Assembly: GCA_963931925.1 (NCBI GenBank)
Contig: OZ007572.1
Span: 24,358,034 to 24,422,033, forward strand
Origin: Onchidella celtica
Lineage: Eukaryota; Mollusca; Gastropoda; Systellommatophora; Onchidiidae
Length of the DNA: 64,000 nt
Direction of reading: 5' to 3'
Shown: positions 11,771-24,539 of the stretch, piece after piece
Layout of the letters: each line of letters begins with the position of its first letter
Numbering within the stretch: the first letter of the stretch is position 1
The notes under the pieces: generated by a model
The model's input: only the letters and a program-made list of their open reading frames with translations
Databases searched by the model: none
Told to the model about the DNA's origin: nothing
Program-made: the position numbers and the translations under genes

Positions 11771-14000
11771 ACCATATAAAAATTTTAAAAAACCAAAACC
11801 TGTCCCATACTGCCCCCCCCTCCCCCCCACCAATTAGTGATGAAAATGTGGATAAAATTGCTACTCTCAAATTTGCCACCCCAAAGTTTGCAAGACATCA
11901 GTAGGTGTATGTAAAACATATTCCACATGGCTGAAGAAAACCGAGGGATAATTTTCATACTGAATCTAAGCAGTCTGCTCAGTCCAACCTAGTAATTCAA
12001 TGCCATAATCAAAAAGTTAGTTTCATCTTTTTGGCACTAGAGTTGCTATACCAAGAAGAAGATACATTGCAGTTTGTTTGTTGCTCTAATGGCAGATTGA
12101 TTACAATCAGATAAATTGAGAATCTATGGTATGATCTTTGTCATGATCACATTAGGATCATAAATGCCGTGCTAGGTCACGACGTCAGTGAGTTAATTTT
12201 TACGATCTTGTTGATTATAACCAGCGTAATTTGTCCTTGAGCTGTTCTCGTGAACAGTTTGTTTTGAAACACCTTTTTTTCTGATGGATGGAGAGAAGGA
12301 GGGGCGAGACAGAATAAATGTATAGCTAGGAATGACAGAGCAGTTCTCGACCCCGTGATTTTGATTAACATAGATAAGGGGCGAGTAAAGGTAGTTTATT
12401 TAGACGCTTAGTTGGCGTTCGGAAATTCGTGCATAAGAGTAGAAAGCACGGGGTTTGAAGATTTTAGTAGTTAATGTTTCGCATTTTAAATTTTGTCTAG
12501 ACCGTAAAATTGACCTTGATTTTGGCGCAAGGCCATGACAAGCATAAATTAATATTGCAGGCTGAACTGAAGCGACTGCACCAATCAAATGTATGAATCT
12601 GGACAGAAGGTCGAGACATAGCTTTGGTATTTAAACCCGTGCAGAGCTTAGATAGAGGCCACATGTAGACAATCCATTTACGAGGTGGACGGCGATAGTC
12701 CTCAGCCAGATGAGAGACATAGAGACGCAGTTGAGCAGTCCATATTGTGAGGAGCGCCATGATTTAAAGCTCCAGAGCCTAAGCTACTTGGTTTGATATG
12801 AACCCACAGCGTTTACATCCAGCGCTCTCACTCCCAGTGAGGGCCTAATGGTGAGAGTTCATACTAATTTGTAATGATGAAAGTGAACCGTTCTACTTAC
12901 TTTTGAAGACAGTTTCAGAGCTACCGCCAGACAACGCATGGTTGTACAAGCATTCTCCATGGCGTGTCTAGAGGAAATGTCCATATCATAACATGTCTCA
13001 TTGAATTAATAGAATTTAAACTGTTATATCCGTCGCCACGTGCGCGGATTCTATTTGGCATCTAACTCATATGACCTGCCAGTAGTTAGAGTGAATAAGT
13101 TAGTCTTTATAGAAAGCTGTAGTTTCATTAGTTAGATTCAGTTGCCTTTGAATTGATATTTATATTTATAATTATATTTGTTACATTAATTCCTGTAATT
13201 AAACTGCCCTACAGTTCAGCTAAAAATCAAAGCAATTGATTTATTTAGTTTTTAGAGTGCAAGTATTTTTTTTGTGTGTTCGTCGATTGTGGGAGCGGAC
13301 CTCGAAAGAGTGTCAGTCGAATTCTCCCCATCTAACCCACATCGCGACAATCTTGATATCACAAAAATGCCATTTTTTTCCGTTGAAAGTGTTTATTTTT
13401 TTCATTAGATAAAAGACTTTTTAAATGGCCTTAGTAAGTGCTGAAAAAGGGTAAAAATGTTACCCTAATGTATAATACCAACACTTGACTTTTCAAAACA
13501 GCCGTAGGTCTATGAGTCTATGTAAAATAAGCCCACAGGGTAATCAGGCCCATTTTCCCCAGCTGAGTTCTTTTCCCCTAATGATACTACTATTGCATAA
13601 TGCTCATAATAATATAATAATGCTCATGAGGACACAACAGTGGTCCTATCTGACCATCACTTGCCTCCACAGGTGCTGTCTAAAATTCTTTCCATATTCT
13701 GAAAAAAAAAAACAGGATTTTTTTTTTAAAATAAAAAAGGCGCTGGTGTCTCCGGCAATAGACATCAACCCAGGTAAGCAGACGGTCTCCATTCCACCTT
13801 CACTCCACCCAAGCGCATTGTGGCCCTGCAGGTCCCCTCTACCTTAGTTCCTACCAAACCTCCCTAACCCCAACCGAGTCGGCACCGTCCCCACGCTCCT
13901 CAAAGAAACATACAATACACTTTATCAGCCAAGCAGCACTATGAAAAAGCATAATCATAATTTTCGTGTGATCGGCAAAACTTTACTTTATATTTTTTCT
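11771..14000. other. Intergenic, no certain gene
   Basis: Mostly unique AT-rich sequence. An 87-codon minus-strand ORF (12497-12760) has no motif I recognise. The stretch ending 'catcgcgaca' at about 13351 could be the end of a decayed solo LTR, but no confirming second end or target duplication is visible. Confidence 0.4.
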
Positions 14001-14334
14001 TTCCCTTATTCCCGGAAGCGGGGAAATTTCAAAGGAACACAGGGAGGGCGGCGTTTTACCATAAAAATGGGGAGACTACCTGCAAAATGGGGAGACTTGG
14101 GAGGTCTGGTACCCCTATATCTAGTACAAAAAATTTGAGGGGTGTACGTACATGTACAACATTCTTTTTGCATATGGCGATAAATGCCACACTGCTTTTT
14201 TAGACTAAGCTTAACTTAACAAATCCAAAGGGGAATACCCTCACTTATCATAATCCAGAGATGCCAACCCACGAAAATTAAAAAGAGTACTCTCAGACAT
14301 CAAAAAGAGTATTTTCACTCCAAAAGGAGTATTC

Positions 14335-14475
14335 TAGCAGACCTCCCAACTAGTACAAGCATGATGTGGGGAGATTTGGCTAAAAAAGTGTGGAGATTTA
14401 AAAAAAACCAGGGAGGTTACCGCAACCTCTTATTTACAAACTCGACACATAAACAAAGAAAAATTAAATACACCC
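14335..14475 (+). repeat. Interspersed repeat with 'ggggagattt' motifs, copy 2
   Basis: Second copy of the family at 11630-11770, starting 'cagacctcccaa'. The complement of that start occurs at about 14100-14111 facing the other way, so two family members lie back to back. Confidence 0.65.
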
Positions 14476-14500
14476 ACCAGCAGAATTCAGCTTGAATAGA

Positions 14501-15235
14501 AATAATAATAATAATAATGGATGGCATTTATATAGCGCATATTCATTAAAAATGCTCTATGCCCTTTACAGAAGCAACATTTCAACATACATGGGTAAAA
14601 CAATTACAAAAATCAAACATGGTACTCTTAGTTAAAATAGAACGGAGCATACAGAAACACCCTTATAAAAGCTCACACACACAACCACAATTAATACACA
14701 CATATAACGCCCACACACCCACATGCGCGCGCACACATGCACAGACGCCAAGCTTGGATTTTACTCATTGCTCAAAGTATGATGAAAATAAAATTGTTTT
14801 GAGCTGTTTCTTGAAAGTTTCCAAACTCTCGGCTTCTCTAGTGGACTTCGGAAGCTTATTCCACATGAGTGGGGCAAAATATGAGAAAGAGCGCTAGCCG
14901 TACGCCTTATAATTTACTTTAGGTTTAAGAGGGATGGTTATATCACTCGATGATCTGAGTGCTCTTGAAGGTACATAAGGTGTTAAAAACTGGTGTAGAT
15001 AATCTGGGCAAAAGTTGTTTAAGCACTTGTAGGATGTTAGGCAAATTTTATATGTGTTCTTTCACTGGGAGCCAATGTAGTTCCTTCAAAATAGGAGTCA
15101 TGTGATCACGTTTTTGTTTCTTAGTAATTATTTTAGCAGCAGCATTTTGTACCCTTTGAAGTTGCTGTGTTTTCTTCTGTTATGCCAGCTAATAATGAAT
15201 TGCAGTAATCGAGCCGTGACAGTAGAACCTAGATT
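14501..15235 (-). pseudogene. CR1/L2-like LINE, decayed 3' end of the reverse transcriptase ORF
   Basis: Read on the minus strand, the broken frames give SRLDYCNSLLAGI near 15180-15220, then QRVQNAAAKIITK, RDHMTPILKELHWLPV near 15060-15130, and FAPLMWNKLPKSTRE near 14830-14880, ending at a stop near 14768. These are the usual C-terminal landmarks of CR1/L2/Rex-type LINE polymerases, in the right order. In-frame stops and frameshifts show it is dead. Downstream come GCGCTATATAAATGCC and an (ATT)n tail at 14501-14518, as expected for a LINE 3' end. The catalytic part lies further 5' and is absent, consistent with 5' truncation. Confidence 0.85.
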
Positions 15236-16600
15236 TAGATTTACCAATTCACTCATCTACATTTAGAGAACTGCTCTAGCTGTTTGACAAACTATCCAAA
15301 AAAAATCTCCATGAATTTATCTCATTTTGCTGAAGAAAAATATTCATTTGGTCAGGGCTATCATCAAAAGTAAGTAAAAATAATACTTTCCTTTCTTTTG
15401 GTATTTGAATGAATTTATATAACATATATGGTAAGCTCATTTAAAGTAAATTAAAGCCAGTTAACAAACAGAGCTAATTGGAACAAAAATTGATGCTTTT
15501 CTCAAAATGAGAAACAATGTATTCACATTGTCAAAATGCTAACATACTCTTAAATAGCACAAGTCTCCCTCATACTGTCCTCCATATCTCAGACACGTCT
15601 ACTCGTAAACAAGGATTTGCTTTTGGCCAAGGGCTTGGTTATGTGTGGGTCCTCTCCTTCATATGTAATTGCACTAATGAAATAATGATGGATGTGCCCA
15701 TGGTTCGGTAGAAGTCCAAAAGGAAATGCGTTCCATCCTGTGGGCGCAAAATAGGAACAACTGGTTAGTTCAAATTGAGAAAGGTTTGTTTTCTTAATTT
15801 CTAATTTATTTAATGTTACCTCACAAACAGAGCCTATAGTAACTGGAACTGATGTGAATTAATACATACATATTTTCATTGCATATAATATGTTCAGCAT
15901 TTTTCAAAGATTGCCGGAAACCTGATAAACACACTGGTCAATAGAAAGGAGACTGGGTTAGATTCATTGACACTTAAGAAAACTTGCTCCAACAATGAAA
16001 TAATCTTGAGACCATTTCTTTTATAATAAGATTGGCGAGTATATTATAGACTAAATTTTGTCCAAATTGGATACGTAATCTATCATCAAAAGTTGAGGCA
16101 GCACAGTTTTATAATTTTTGGTCAAGTAGTCATAACGCTTTAGGTGCTTACATACTCACCCTCTAGCTCTGTTATAATGAGATGATAATAATGACTGAGG
16201 TGCAATTGCCCAAGCCATTGAGCCTCAAAAACTGAAGGCTTAACATCGGAAAATATAACCAAAGGGCTAACAACAGCCCAACCAAGACATAGAACATCAA
16301 AGTATAATCTGAGCCACATAATAGATTTATCTACATTCTAAGACAGGATTATTTCACCCTGAAGATGTATTGCCAGACTTTCACACCACTGCATTAAATC
16401 CATCGTATACAAACCACTGACAAGAAATAAACCATACAAATATTTTTTTTTTCTTTTTTAATCAATTCACTAACCTGAGCAAACAGGCAGCACCTAGTTT
16501 GAATCACATTACATGTAAATATATTTCATGAACTGTTATCCAACCTTGGAGTCATTTTAAGAGACGATAGACAACCCACACTGTTTTGAAATTGTTTTGT
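15236..16600. other. Intergenic, no gene seen
   Basis: AT-rich sequence; ORFs are below 65 codons and motif-free. No repeats with visible termini. Confidence 0.5.
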
Positions 16601-16607
16601 CTTTTAA

Positions 16608-16850
16608 CTCTTTCCGTACTTTTCACCGATACATCGGTTCCTCCGACTGACGCATTTGGACTAATTTCTGCTGAAGTGCAGTAATAGTGGCATCGGTTGT
16701 ACCACAAACAACAAAAACACTGGGAAGCTAGATGGACACAGTATCGTTGAAATGCCCAGGGGTAACAAGGAGAGTACTTTTTGCCGATGTATCGGTCCCC
16801 CCGACTGACGCATTTGGACTAATTTGGGCTGAATTGCAGTATGGAAAGAG
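16608..16850. mobile_element. piggyBac-like MITE, 243 bp, TTAA target sites
   Basis: Ends CTCTTTCCGTACT and AGTATGGAAAGAG are inverted repeats, and both flanks are TTAA (16604-16607 and 16851-16854). A block containing 'cgactgacgcatttggacta' occurs twice inside, once near each end. TTAA targets and the CTCTTTCC-type terminus fit piggyBac or a related superfamily. A related end, TTAACATTTTTGTGCC, appears near 21918. Confidence 0.8.
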
Positions 16851-17612
16851 TTAAAGCAGTGATATGGAATTAAATATCCTCAAGCTTATACGATAAATGC
16901 CTAATGTCTTTCTAAATGCATAAGTCATTTTGGGGGCAGACTGAACTGATATCTGTGTCTCATACTATATGGTTCTAGGACTTTCAGGACTATATGTATA
17001 TTCTTACATATATATACATAAATCCACAACTAAGTGTCAGAAAGAAAAAAAAAAATTGCAACTATTGTTTCAAGGGGGGCCAACAGCACTAGGCTGAGGC
17101 CCCCGAGAAACCAAAGGACCTCACACCAGTATTGTTTCAAATTGCCAAATAAACTTCTTTTTCACATTCACACAAAAAGGTGTCACACTTGTTTGAATTA
17201 CATCAGATTTGAATCAAGAAAATAACAAATCATCTAAATTAGTCCCACCAGGTTTCAACTAGAAATCTTTTCCAGATTAGATCAAATTATTCTCAAGCCT
17301 CTCCACGTACCAAATTGGCTGTAGGAACTTTTCTTATGCACAAGGTCAAAAGCATGTAGTCCTTGTGTAAGGCATTCCAGCCATTTTATTCATTTTAACT
17401 TCTTGTGGTGTTTTTACTGCACCCACACATCAACACTTTGTTTTGGAACCAAGAGTTGCAGTTGCTGTTATAATCTTCTGTGATCAGAAAGGACATAAGC
17501 ACCATCTCTGCAATGAATAGAATGGAAACACTTTCATTAGGAAATCAATGAAATACATGTATTTTACTTTTGCCTTCAAAGGTACAGTTTTATATGAGAC
17601 TGTAGGGCCTTT

Positions 17613-18720
17613 TTAACCTTTTCCATACATTGTTATTTACCCCTCCTCCGTACGCCCTGGGTAGTTTTGTAGACATAGTGCTGTATAAAGGAAAATTGGT
17701 CTGTATGTCCTGGGCAGTTTTGTAGACATACATTCCTTACAGTCAAACCATCCATCGTTACCAATCATGATGGAGACAGTTAGGGTGGCTTTTTCCTTTT
17801 ATGGTTATTTCACATCTGTGTTCAACTAGACCTGGTAATACTTACAGGTTAATTTTCTTTAATTGTCAGGTGACATGGTGGTTTCTGATTATCCTACCAC
17901 CATCACTGGCATCAACAGCAACATCAGTTGTCATGAGCATGCTATATATTTCTCTTTCTTGCACCCAAGCAACCATTGGGGCAATATTTAAAAATCACGA
18001 GAAAGGAAATGTAAGAAGGAAAAGAGCGTATGGATGGCTATATGGAATTTTGAGAGCCAGTTGTCAGGTTAGGATGGAAAATTAGAGCAGTGCGTGTCTT
18101 ATTTTGAAAAGGAGGTGGGTGGGTAAAAATGTTTTATTTCCTTGTGGGGTTGTTACGAAGGCCATGTTCTGTTTTTGGTAGGCAGTTACACAGTTCTAAG
18201 TCTGTGGAGTCATCACAAGTGATATTTCTTTCACTCCTTATAAAGTCTGAGGTCAGTCTGAATACTATGTTCCTAGCTAGATTCACCTCTTCCTGTCTAC
18301 CAATGTCACCCCCTTTCCCAAGACAAGGTATTCCACAAAATGGATGGTTTGTTTTTGGATCACAGGCTCGAAAGACTTTTCAATCCTTGTTTCCCTGGTT
18401 GTGAAGGTCAATAGTGAAAAAAAAAGCCCCATCTTCACCTGAATGGAATAAGTTGTTCATCAATAGTGCGTCTTGCATCCTGCAGCACTATCGCTATCTT
18501 CAGATTTCAACCTGTTCCCAAGTGTGCAAAATCTTCCTTTTGAAAAAGTAACTCTGAGCAACTGTTTCCTTCAAAGACATCCCATTTATGAGAGTAGTGT
18601 GACTAAAGTTATGATGCACCCATTCCCTCCCCCTTCACTTGTTTTACCTTCCTGTTTGTGTTATCTACTGTGGTCAGCACCATTCAGTCATACTAGACCC
18701 AAGATAATACAGATGTAGGA
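17613..18720 (-). pseudogene. Decayed piggyBac-type transposase element
   Basis: On the minus strand, shifting frames give RTIDEQLIPFR (about 18440-18472), PSQPGKQGLK (about 18385-18420), ACDPKTNHPFCGIPCLGK (about 18320-18370) and RNITCD (about 18205-18225). These match the core of PGBD4-like piggyBac transposases, including the aspartates of the DEQL and ITCD motifs. Stops and frameshifts are frequent, so it cannot encode a working enzyme. Downstream in the sense direction lies TTAA followed by CCTTTTCCATAC (17613-17628), resembling the terminus of the MITE at 16608 and probably the 3' end of this element. The 5' terminus was not found. Confidence 0.8.
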
Positions 18721-19247
18721 TCAGCAGCTGACCCAGTTTGATGTCCTGTTCTTAGAGATTTTCAACACATTCTAACCTGAAAAGTGGGAGGAAGTCTATA
18801 GTAAAGGAGACCATTCTGCAAGTTATGTTTTCCAATAAACATGGACAGCAGGGATGTAGAAGGTTCCTCTTTACTGCTGGTTGCTGGTGACATTGATTCT
18901 GCATGTCCAGAGCTACTTCTGCCAGGGCTTCTGAAACCAAGCTGTACCAGGTTCTGCTGTACCAGGTTCTGGTTCAGCCAACTTTGTAAGAGGCAGCTGC
19001 ATCAGTTGTAGGTCAATATTTGTTTTCTTGATGGTCCTCCTCCTTAGCATTCCCCACTATCACAAAAGACCCTCATCATCATGATCACGCTTTGTTCTTC
19101 CACCTCCATTGTCATTTCTTCCTCATATCTCATTCCTCCCTATTCGGTTACATCATTTGCATTGCCCTCTCTAATGTCATCTTGAGACCAGAAAACTACC
19201 AAAATCTTGTTCTGATTAATCAGAATGCCACCCCAACAGAATCTATA

Positions 19248-19679
19248 TGTGAGAGGATGAACGACTTTCTATTTTTAATGTGCTTTCATGGTAACGCTAG
19301 TGCGTGAGTAAGGGACGGCTACTCATAGTAGTTTAGGGACACTTGGCCGAGTACCATTAATTGGATGTAGGTAATTAGTAATTGCTTAGATTCTACATCG
19401 TGTTGATGTTTTGATTTAATACTCAATCCTATGTATACACACCATTGATTGCATGATTGATGTTGTCATTATTCTAATCATATTTTTGTCCTTTTTTCTC
19501 TTGTTCCAGCTCATGGCTGGTTGGGCTTTTTGTTTGGTAGTGATACCTTTATGTTGAGGCATTTATCAATAAATAAGATTTCCAGCAGAACCCTGTGTTT
19601 GTTAATCCTGTGTATCCTTAAGGGAGTTACTATTGAACCCACGCAGTAACCACATTAGCCACTCGTAGTACATCCAACA
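19248..19679 (+). repeat. 5' LTR of the short LTR element
   Basis: 432 bp, TG...CA ends. Contains AATAAA within 'caataaataag' near 19570, a candidate polyadenylation signal. Confidence 0.88.
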
Positions 19680-19684
19680 TTTTC

Positions 19685-19701
19685 TGGTGTCAAGAAGTGG
19701 G
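19685..19701 (+). promoter_or_regulatory. Primer-binding site of the short LTR element
   Basis: TGGTGTCAAGAAGTGGG just downstream of the 5' LTR. Begins TGG as required to pair with a CCA tRNA end. The tRNA identity is not assigned. Confidence 0.65.
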
Positions 19702-19811
19702 ATACACAGAAGGGTTAGTTTGTAGTGTAGAGAACCCAGCCGTGGAAATTTTTAGTTTGAGGCCCAGCCAGCCAGCCAACCCCTGCCCCACCCCATAGGA
19801 ACCAGGTAGCC

Positions 19812-20045
19812 ATGAAGACCAACGCCCTCCAACATCAACTCAAGATTCAGGACCTGTATCCCAGTCCTGTGTACACCACCCATCCCACTGCAGTCAACAG
19901 GGACCCGTTGCGGGTATTTCATCCCGCAATCTACACGTATCCGCAACATCCGCCCCCACAGCCTGCGTCGACCAGTGTCTGGTACTCCCAGCCCACCACC
20001 CTTGCCAGCCACCTGCAGCCCAACCAGACCCTCAACATGGGTTGA
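19812..20045 (+). CDS. Possible gag remnant, 77 codons
   Basis: Short Pro/Gln/Thr-rich reading frame inside the non-autonomous LTR element, beginning MKTNALQHQLKIQDL. It sits where gag would be expected, but no zinc knuckle or capsid motif is present. It could be a truncated gag start or chance. Confidence 0.25.
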   Translation: MKTNALQHQLKIQDLYPSPVYTTHPTAVNRDPLRVFHPAIYTYPQHPPPQPASTSVWYSQPTTLASHLQPNQTLNMG

Positions 20046-20711
20046 GAACTTTACAGCCCCTACCTCCTGTGCAGCGGTCCAGCTGCCCCCACGTCCAGCT
20101 GCCCCCACCGACAACCCCAGAGATTAGACCTATGACTCTTATTAGTGATTGACATTAGACATTGACGGTGAGTGCAGAAAGAGCAGGGGAGCGCACCCAT
20201 CAAGACCCCCCGAGTTTCCATCAGGCCAGATGATAGACCACAGAATCCAAGGGAGCTCCGCCTCAAGATTTTAAATTAGAGAGTATGCCCATGTTGGCTT
20301 TCTCCACAGTTTAGTTACGATTACTTTTAATGCCTATGTTAACTTTACCTTTTTCATTGCACTAGTGCCCTTATAGCATATTGTCTTTTTTTGTACTGTT
20401 CGATCCTACGTTAACCCTGATAGTGGTCTGGGACCACCGTTGCAGGTCTGGGACCTGTTGTTTTGTCCATATGATGTAACTTACTACAGCCAGAGCTGAG
20501 ACTGTTGTGTACATCTTCAGGATGCCAGTAGTAACTTAGCCGGTTCACGCCACCTGTTAGTAGTTATAAAGAGGATGGGCCATTGTTGTACTTCGGTTCA
20601 CTGTGTGTAATTTGCAATTGTTCTTCTCTAAGTGAGGGTATCATAGCCCCTTAGAGTTTGATTATACCTTCAGTGGTCTTTTGTGAACCTTTGAATTGAT
20701 GTATGTGACAT

Positions 20712-20723
20712 AGCAGGGGAGAA
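20712..20723 (+). promoter_or_regulatory. Polypurine tract of the short LTR element
   Basis: AGCAGGGGAGAA directly before the 3' LTR, the expected plus-strand priming site. Confidence 0.75.
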
Positions 20724-21155
20724 TGTGAGAGGATGAACGACTTTCTATTTTTAATGTGCTTTCATGGTAACGCTAGTGCGTGAGTAAGGGACGGCTACTC
20801 ATAGTAGTTTAGGGACACTTGGCCGGGTACCATTAATTGGATGTAGGTAATTAGTAATTGCTTAGATTCTATATCGTGTTGATGTTTTGATTTAATACTC
20901 AATCCTATGTATACACACCATTGATTGCATGATTGATGTTGTCATTATTCTAATCATATTTTTGTCCTTTTTTCTCTTGTTCCAGCTCATGGCTGGTTGG
21001 GCTTTTTGTTTGGTAGTGATACCTTTATGTTGAGGCATTTATCAATAAATAAGATTTCCAGCAGAACCCTGTGTTTGTTAATCCTGTGTATCCTTAAGGG
21101 AGTTACTATTGAACCCACGCAGTAACCACATTAGCCACTCGTAGTACATCCAACA
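20724..21155 (+). repeat. 3' LTR of the short LTR element
   Basis: 432-bp partner of 19248-19679; differences noticed are gagtacc/gggtacc and tacatcg/tatatcg. Confidence 0.88.
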
Positions 21156-22493
21156 TTTTAAAACAATAGTCTGAAAATCTTTGAGCCGCCAGGGATGGAC
21201 AAGAAGACTCAGGAATGTTCAGGTACTCATTACCATATGTTCCATCACCTGTATCAATACTTAATAACACCTTACCCATCACAGTAGATGGCACTTAGAG
21301 ACTGGAACCTTTGTTAAAGTATTTGGTTACAGATTACAGAGATTCAGAATGTCTACATTTTTATCCAGGGGATACAGATAGGAATAAATAGTATAAATCT
21401 TTATGTGAGAAGTATATCTATGTTTGCACCCAGGATGTAATGATAGGGGTATTCAAAAGTAAACATTAATTTACAAAAGAAAATTTCCCAGAAAAAAATT
21501 CTAATGAAACCCACAGATTGCTGGCACGTAATTTGAGGAATACAGAAAATTTAAGTGTTGGGGTATAACTGTGCTAATTTTGGCTGAATTTTTTATACTC
21601 CTCTGTCTACATTTGTACCCAGGATCCTTTCAATACCTGAGGTAATTGGGATATGCTAAACATATCATAAGCAGCTAAGAAAAGGAGCTGGAAAGAAAAA
21701 AAGACTTGTAAAAAAAGCTGGGGAAAAAAAGAATACGAGGAGAGAAAAAAAGGAACAAAAAATAAACAAAACAAAACAAAAATGAAGAAGAAAAAGGGTA
21801 CGAAGAAAAAAAAGGAACCAGAAGGAAAAAAAATAAATCTAGTCAAGACATATGCTGGAATAGACTACAAAAATGTAAGTATTATGACAGTCTTCTCAAA
21901 ACCCTAAAATTTGCTCATTAACATTTTTGTGCCAATCACCAATATATCGGTTCTTCCACTGGTCACATTTGTGCTGGTCACCAATGTTTTGGTGCACAAG
22001 AATACTAGGCTATTTTGTGTCAGGGAAAAAAGAAAGTCGACTTCTATTAATAGATGTTACTGTAGATAGTCTTCCTTCATTTCTCCCACTAGTTTCTTCC
22101 TGTATAGGCAAATATGGAAAAATTCATGGCACACAAAGATTATTATGATACACACAACATTAATGAAAATTAATATTAACATTGGATCATTAAAATTTCA
22201 ACAGGCAGACAGGTCATACTCATGAATAGGCTAACCATGAAGTTAAGTAAGGTAGTCTACAGAAGAAACGATGAAAAGGAATAATATTTAGGCAAAGCAT
22301 CGCTGGGGATAACAATTATTCCACTGCAGTTGTCAAATAAGGGCTATAACCCATTCTTAATCATTCAGACATTCTATAATTTTGATTATTTCCCTTACAT
22401 CGGATGTTACCTGCTTCTTACGCACACTGAAAACAGTAATTTGAGGCATTTGAGTTCAGACCAATGGATATACTCAGTGTTGCATACAACCCT
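21156..22493. other. Intergenic with a purine-rich tract
   Basis: No gene seen. 21660-21840 is strongly A/G-rich on the plus strand. Near 21918 lies a weak relative of the piggyBac-like MITE end. Confidence 0.5.
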
Positions 22494-23172
22494 CTCCAGT
22501 ACATATACAGGGACAATTTCACAAAATGTTTCAGGCAGTCTAGGTGTATGATAGTAATTCCCAGATGGGAGGCACACAACCCTCATGGCAAGGGTGTGAC
22601 TGGGGAGGGATTTCAGTCAGAGGAAGAACTCGAGAAAGAATGCGCTCTGTACACTGTGTATATGAGGTAATAATTAACAGAATTATAATGCTGATCACGA
22701 ACTAACAGTTCACAAAAAAGTGTTTCGATAATTACCATTCTAAAGGTATATTGTATTGTTTGGGTATTATTTCTTACGGGAGGCTTTGCTATACAACTTT
22801 TGCTTTTTGCCTATTTTTGACACTGTAAAGTATTATAGTGAAAAAATTCATGACAATTCAAAATGGGGGAGGAACTGGAGAACTACTCGATCATGTGGCC
22901 TAGAACTCTGAGTAGGTAGTCCAAACTGATTTTTACTTTTTATCACATCACACCAGTTATTGTCTAATCGGATAGAGCTTGCTTTTCCACGACTTAGCAT
23001 GCCAAAAATAACACTTCATCCTGTTCACAGACTCTACCATGCTTTTAACGCTCTATTATGACAAGTACAGTACCAGTATATTTCAAAAGCTCATGCTGTT
23101 GTTGCTCGATCTTTGCAAAAAAAGATGACCACAACTTCAATATCTCCTCCGCCTGTCTGTTGTGTGCGTGAT
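22494..23172. repeat. Duplicated segment, copy A
   Basis: Matches 24540-24740 joined to 25766-26230. Shared strings include 'ggaggcacacaaccctcatg', 'gctgatcacgaactaacag' and 'gcccagtat'-free flank 'acgacttagcatgcc'. It carries an extra ~77 bases at 22912-22988, a fragment of the TAGGTAGTCC family, where copy B has other sequence. Confidence 0.8.
22912..22988 (+). mobile_element. End fragment of the TAGGTAGTCC element family
   Basis: Starts TAGGTAGTCCAAACTGATTT and follows the first ~75 bases of the element at 2284 closely. It interrupts the duplicated segment between 'aactctgag' and 'acgacttagc'. The right end is absent. Confidence 0.75.
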
Positions 23173-23394
23173 GATGACTGATCATTTGGATCCATTCCAT
23201 GAACTGTCAGTTGCAGTGAGAGCATGGAAACACTGGAGATTGACTGCACTGGGAGGAAATATTTTCTCTGCTTTTTCACAGCTGCCTCTTCTATGCAGTC
23301 CTTCATTCTTCACTGAGGAAGACAAAAGACAAAAAATGACATAATGAAAAATCTGTATGAAAATATTCATCTTCAAGGAACATAAATTTATAAA

Positions 23395-23610
23395 CTATGC
23401 CCAGCATCCCCAAATTCAACCAATGTACATCTATATTGGATTTCCGTTATCTTGGTTAGGTAGGATTATGAGAGGGCGCATTCCCTACATCAAAGCAACA
23501 TTGTTGTGATGTCATAACCAGTGGATCTACATGAGAACAATGTTTTGTCCATGTGAAAACTTAATGAAAATCCTACACATCAGCTTTTTGTAGGGTTAGT
23601 GACTGGTAAA
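23395..23610 (+). repeat. Interspersed repeat family, 23.4-kb copy
   Basis: Member of the family at 4715-4930; shows the family is dispersed outside the large duplication. Confidence 0.6.
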
Positions 23611-24539
23611 CATAAAAGACGTTTAAACTAAGTAGAAGTTGCACAGGCTGAGAGGACATTGAAAGCTACCGTAAAAGTCATTTACCTCAGTTTACTGTGA
23701 CCAACCAGTGGGTTGCAGTTGTAGTACATTATCAATATTTATATTTAAAACAAAATTCTGACGAAGAAAACTATTTCTTTCCTAAAACATAGTGTGAAAA
23801 TATTATTTTTTTGAGACAATTGGTTCATATGGGAATAAAAAAATACAATCATGTAGGTGGAATCATATTATAAATGAGATATTGAAGGAATACCAATGGG
23901 GATTATTTTGAAAAGAGATATAGGTAAATGAATTTACAGTGGAAAAGGAGGGCATCTTGTGCTTTTTGCTAACAGTTTTTGTTGCAGTCTCCAGGATGAG
24001 GGGAAAAAGATGCGTTTGAATTACTTGCAACAGTAGACTAGGTTTAACTCTATTCATAAACTTGTACAACGTTAACAGGATGCTATCTAAGAGTGAATTC
24101 AAATGGTGTGTTATACTCCCAATGATGCTTTGAGCACTTCAGGGCCAGACAACTGTGACAAAAGTCATGTCAAAACACCTAAAACAAACAAACAAAAAGT
24201 AGGATCAGAATTTCCAGTTGGGAAAGCTGCCTCACTGAAAAGGTACAAATGCTCCTGAGTCTTGCATTCACCATCCTTTGTGCAACTCAATTCATTGAGA
24301 AAAAGGAAAAGACAATGGAAAAAGAAGGTGCAACATCACCTTCGACAACCTCGTCTACGTTTTATATTTTTGGGATGCTTTTATACTGCCATTTTTCTCA
24401 AACGTTACACCTTCTAATTATATTATTATACTACTACTTGATCAACAAATGATAAGTGATAATATACATTACCAGTTTATCCATAAGATTTCAGAAAACA
24501 ATGCTGGGCTGACTCCAATTAAATGATTTTCACACGTCT
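23611..24539. other. Intergenic, no gene seen
   Basis: AT-rich sequence with ORFs under 80 codons and no motif. Nothing repeat-like with defined ends. Confidence 0.5.

Larger units (their letters stand above)
19248..21155 (+). mobile_element. Short non-autonomous LTR retrotransposon, 1.9 kb
   Basis: Two direct 432-bp repeats (19248-19679 and 20724-21155) start TGTGAGAGG and end ATCCAACA; I noticed two differences between them. A primer-binding-site-like TGGTGTCAAGAAGTGGG starts six bases after the first, and a purine tract AGCAGGGGAGAA abuts the second. The 1.04-kb interior has no protease, reverse transcriptase or integrase motifs. No target duplication is seen ('ctata' versus 'ttttaa' flanks). 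LTR similarity implies a fairly recent insertion driven by proteins from another element. Confidence 0.88.

Noticed and set aside
12497-12760. 87-codon minus-strand ORF and possible solo LTR nearby
   Set aside because: No recognisable domain, and no paired ends or target duplication to support an LTR.
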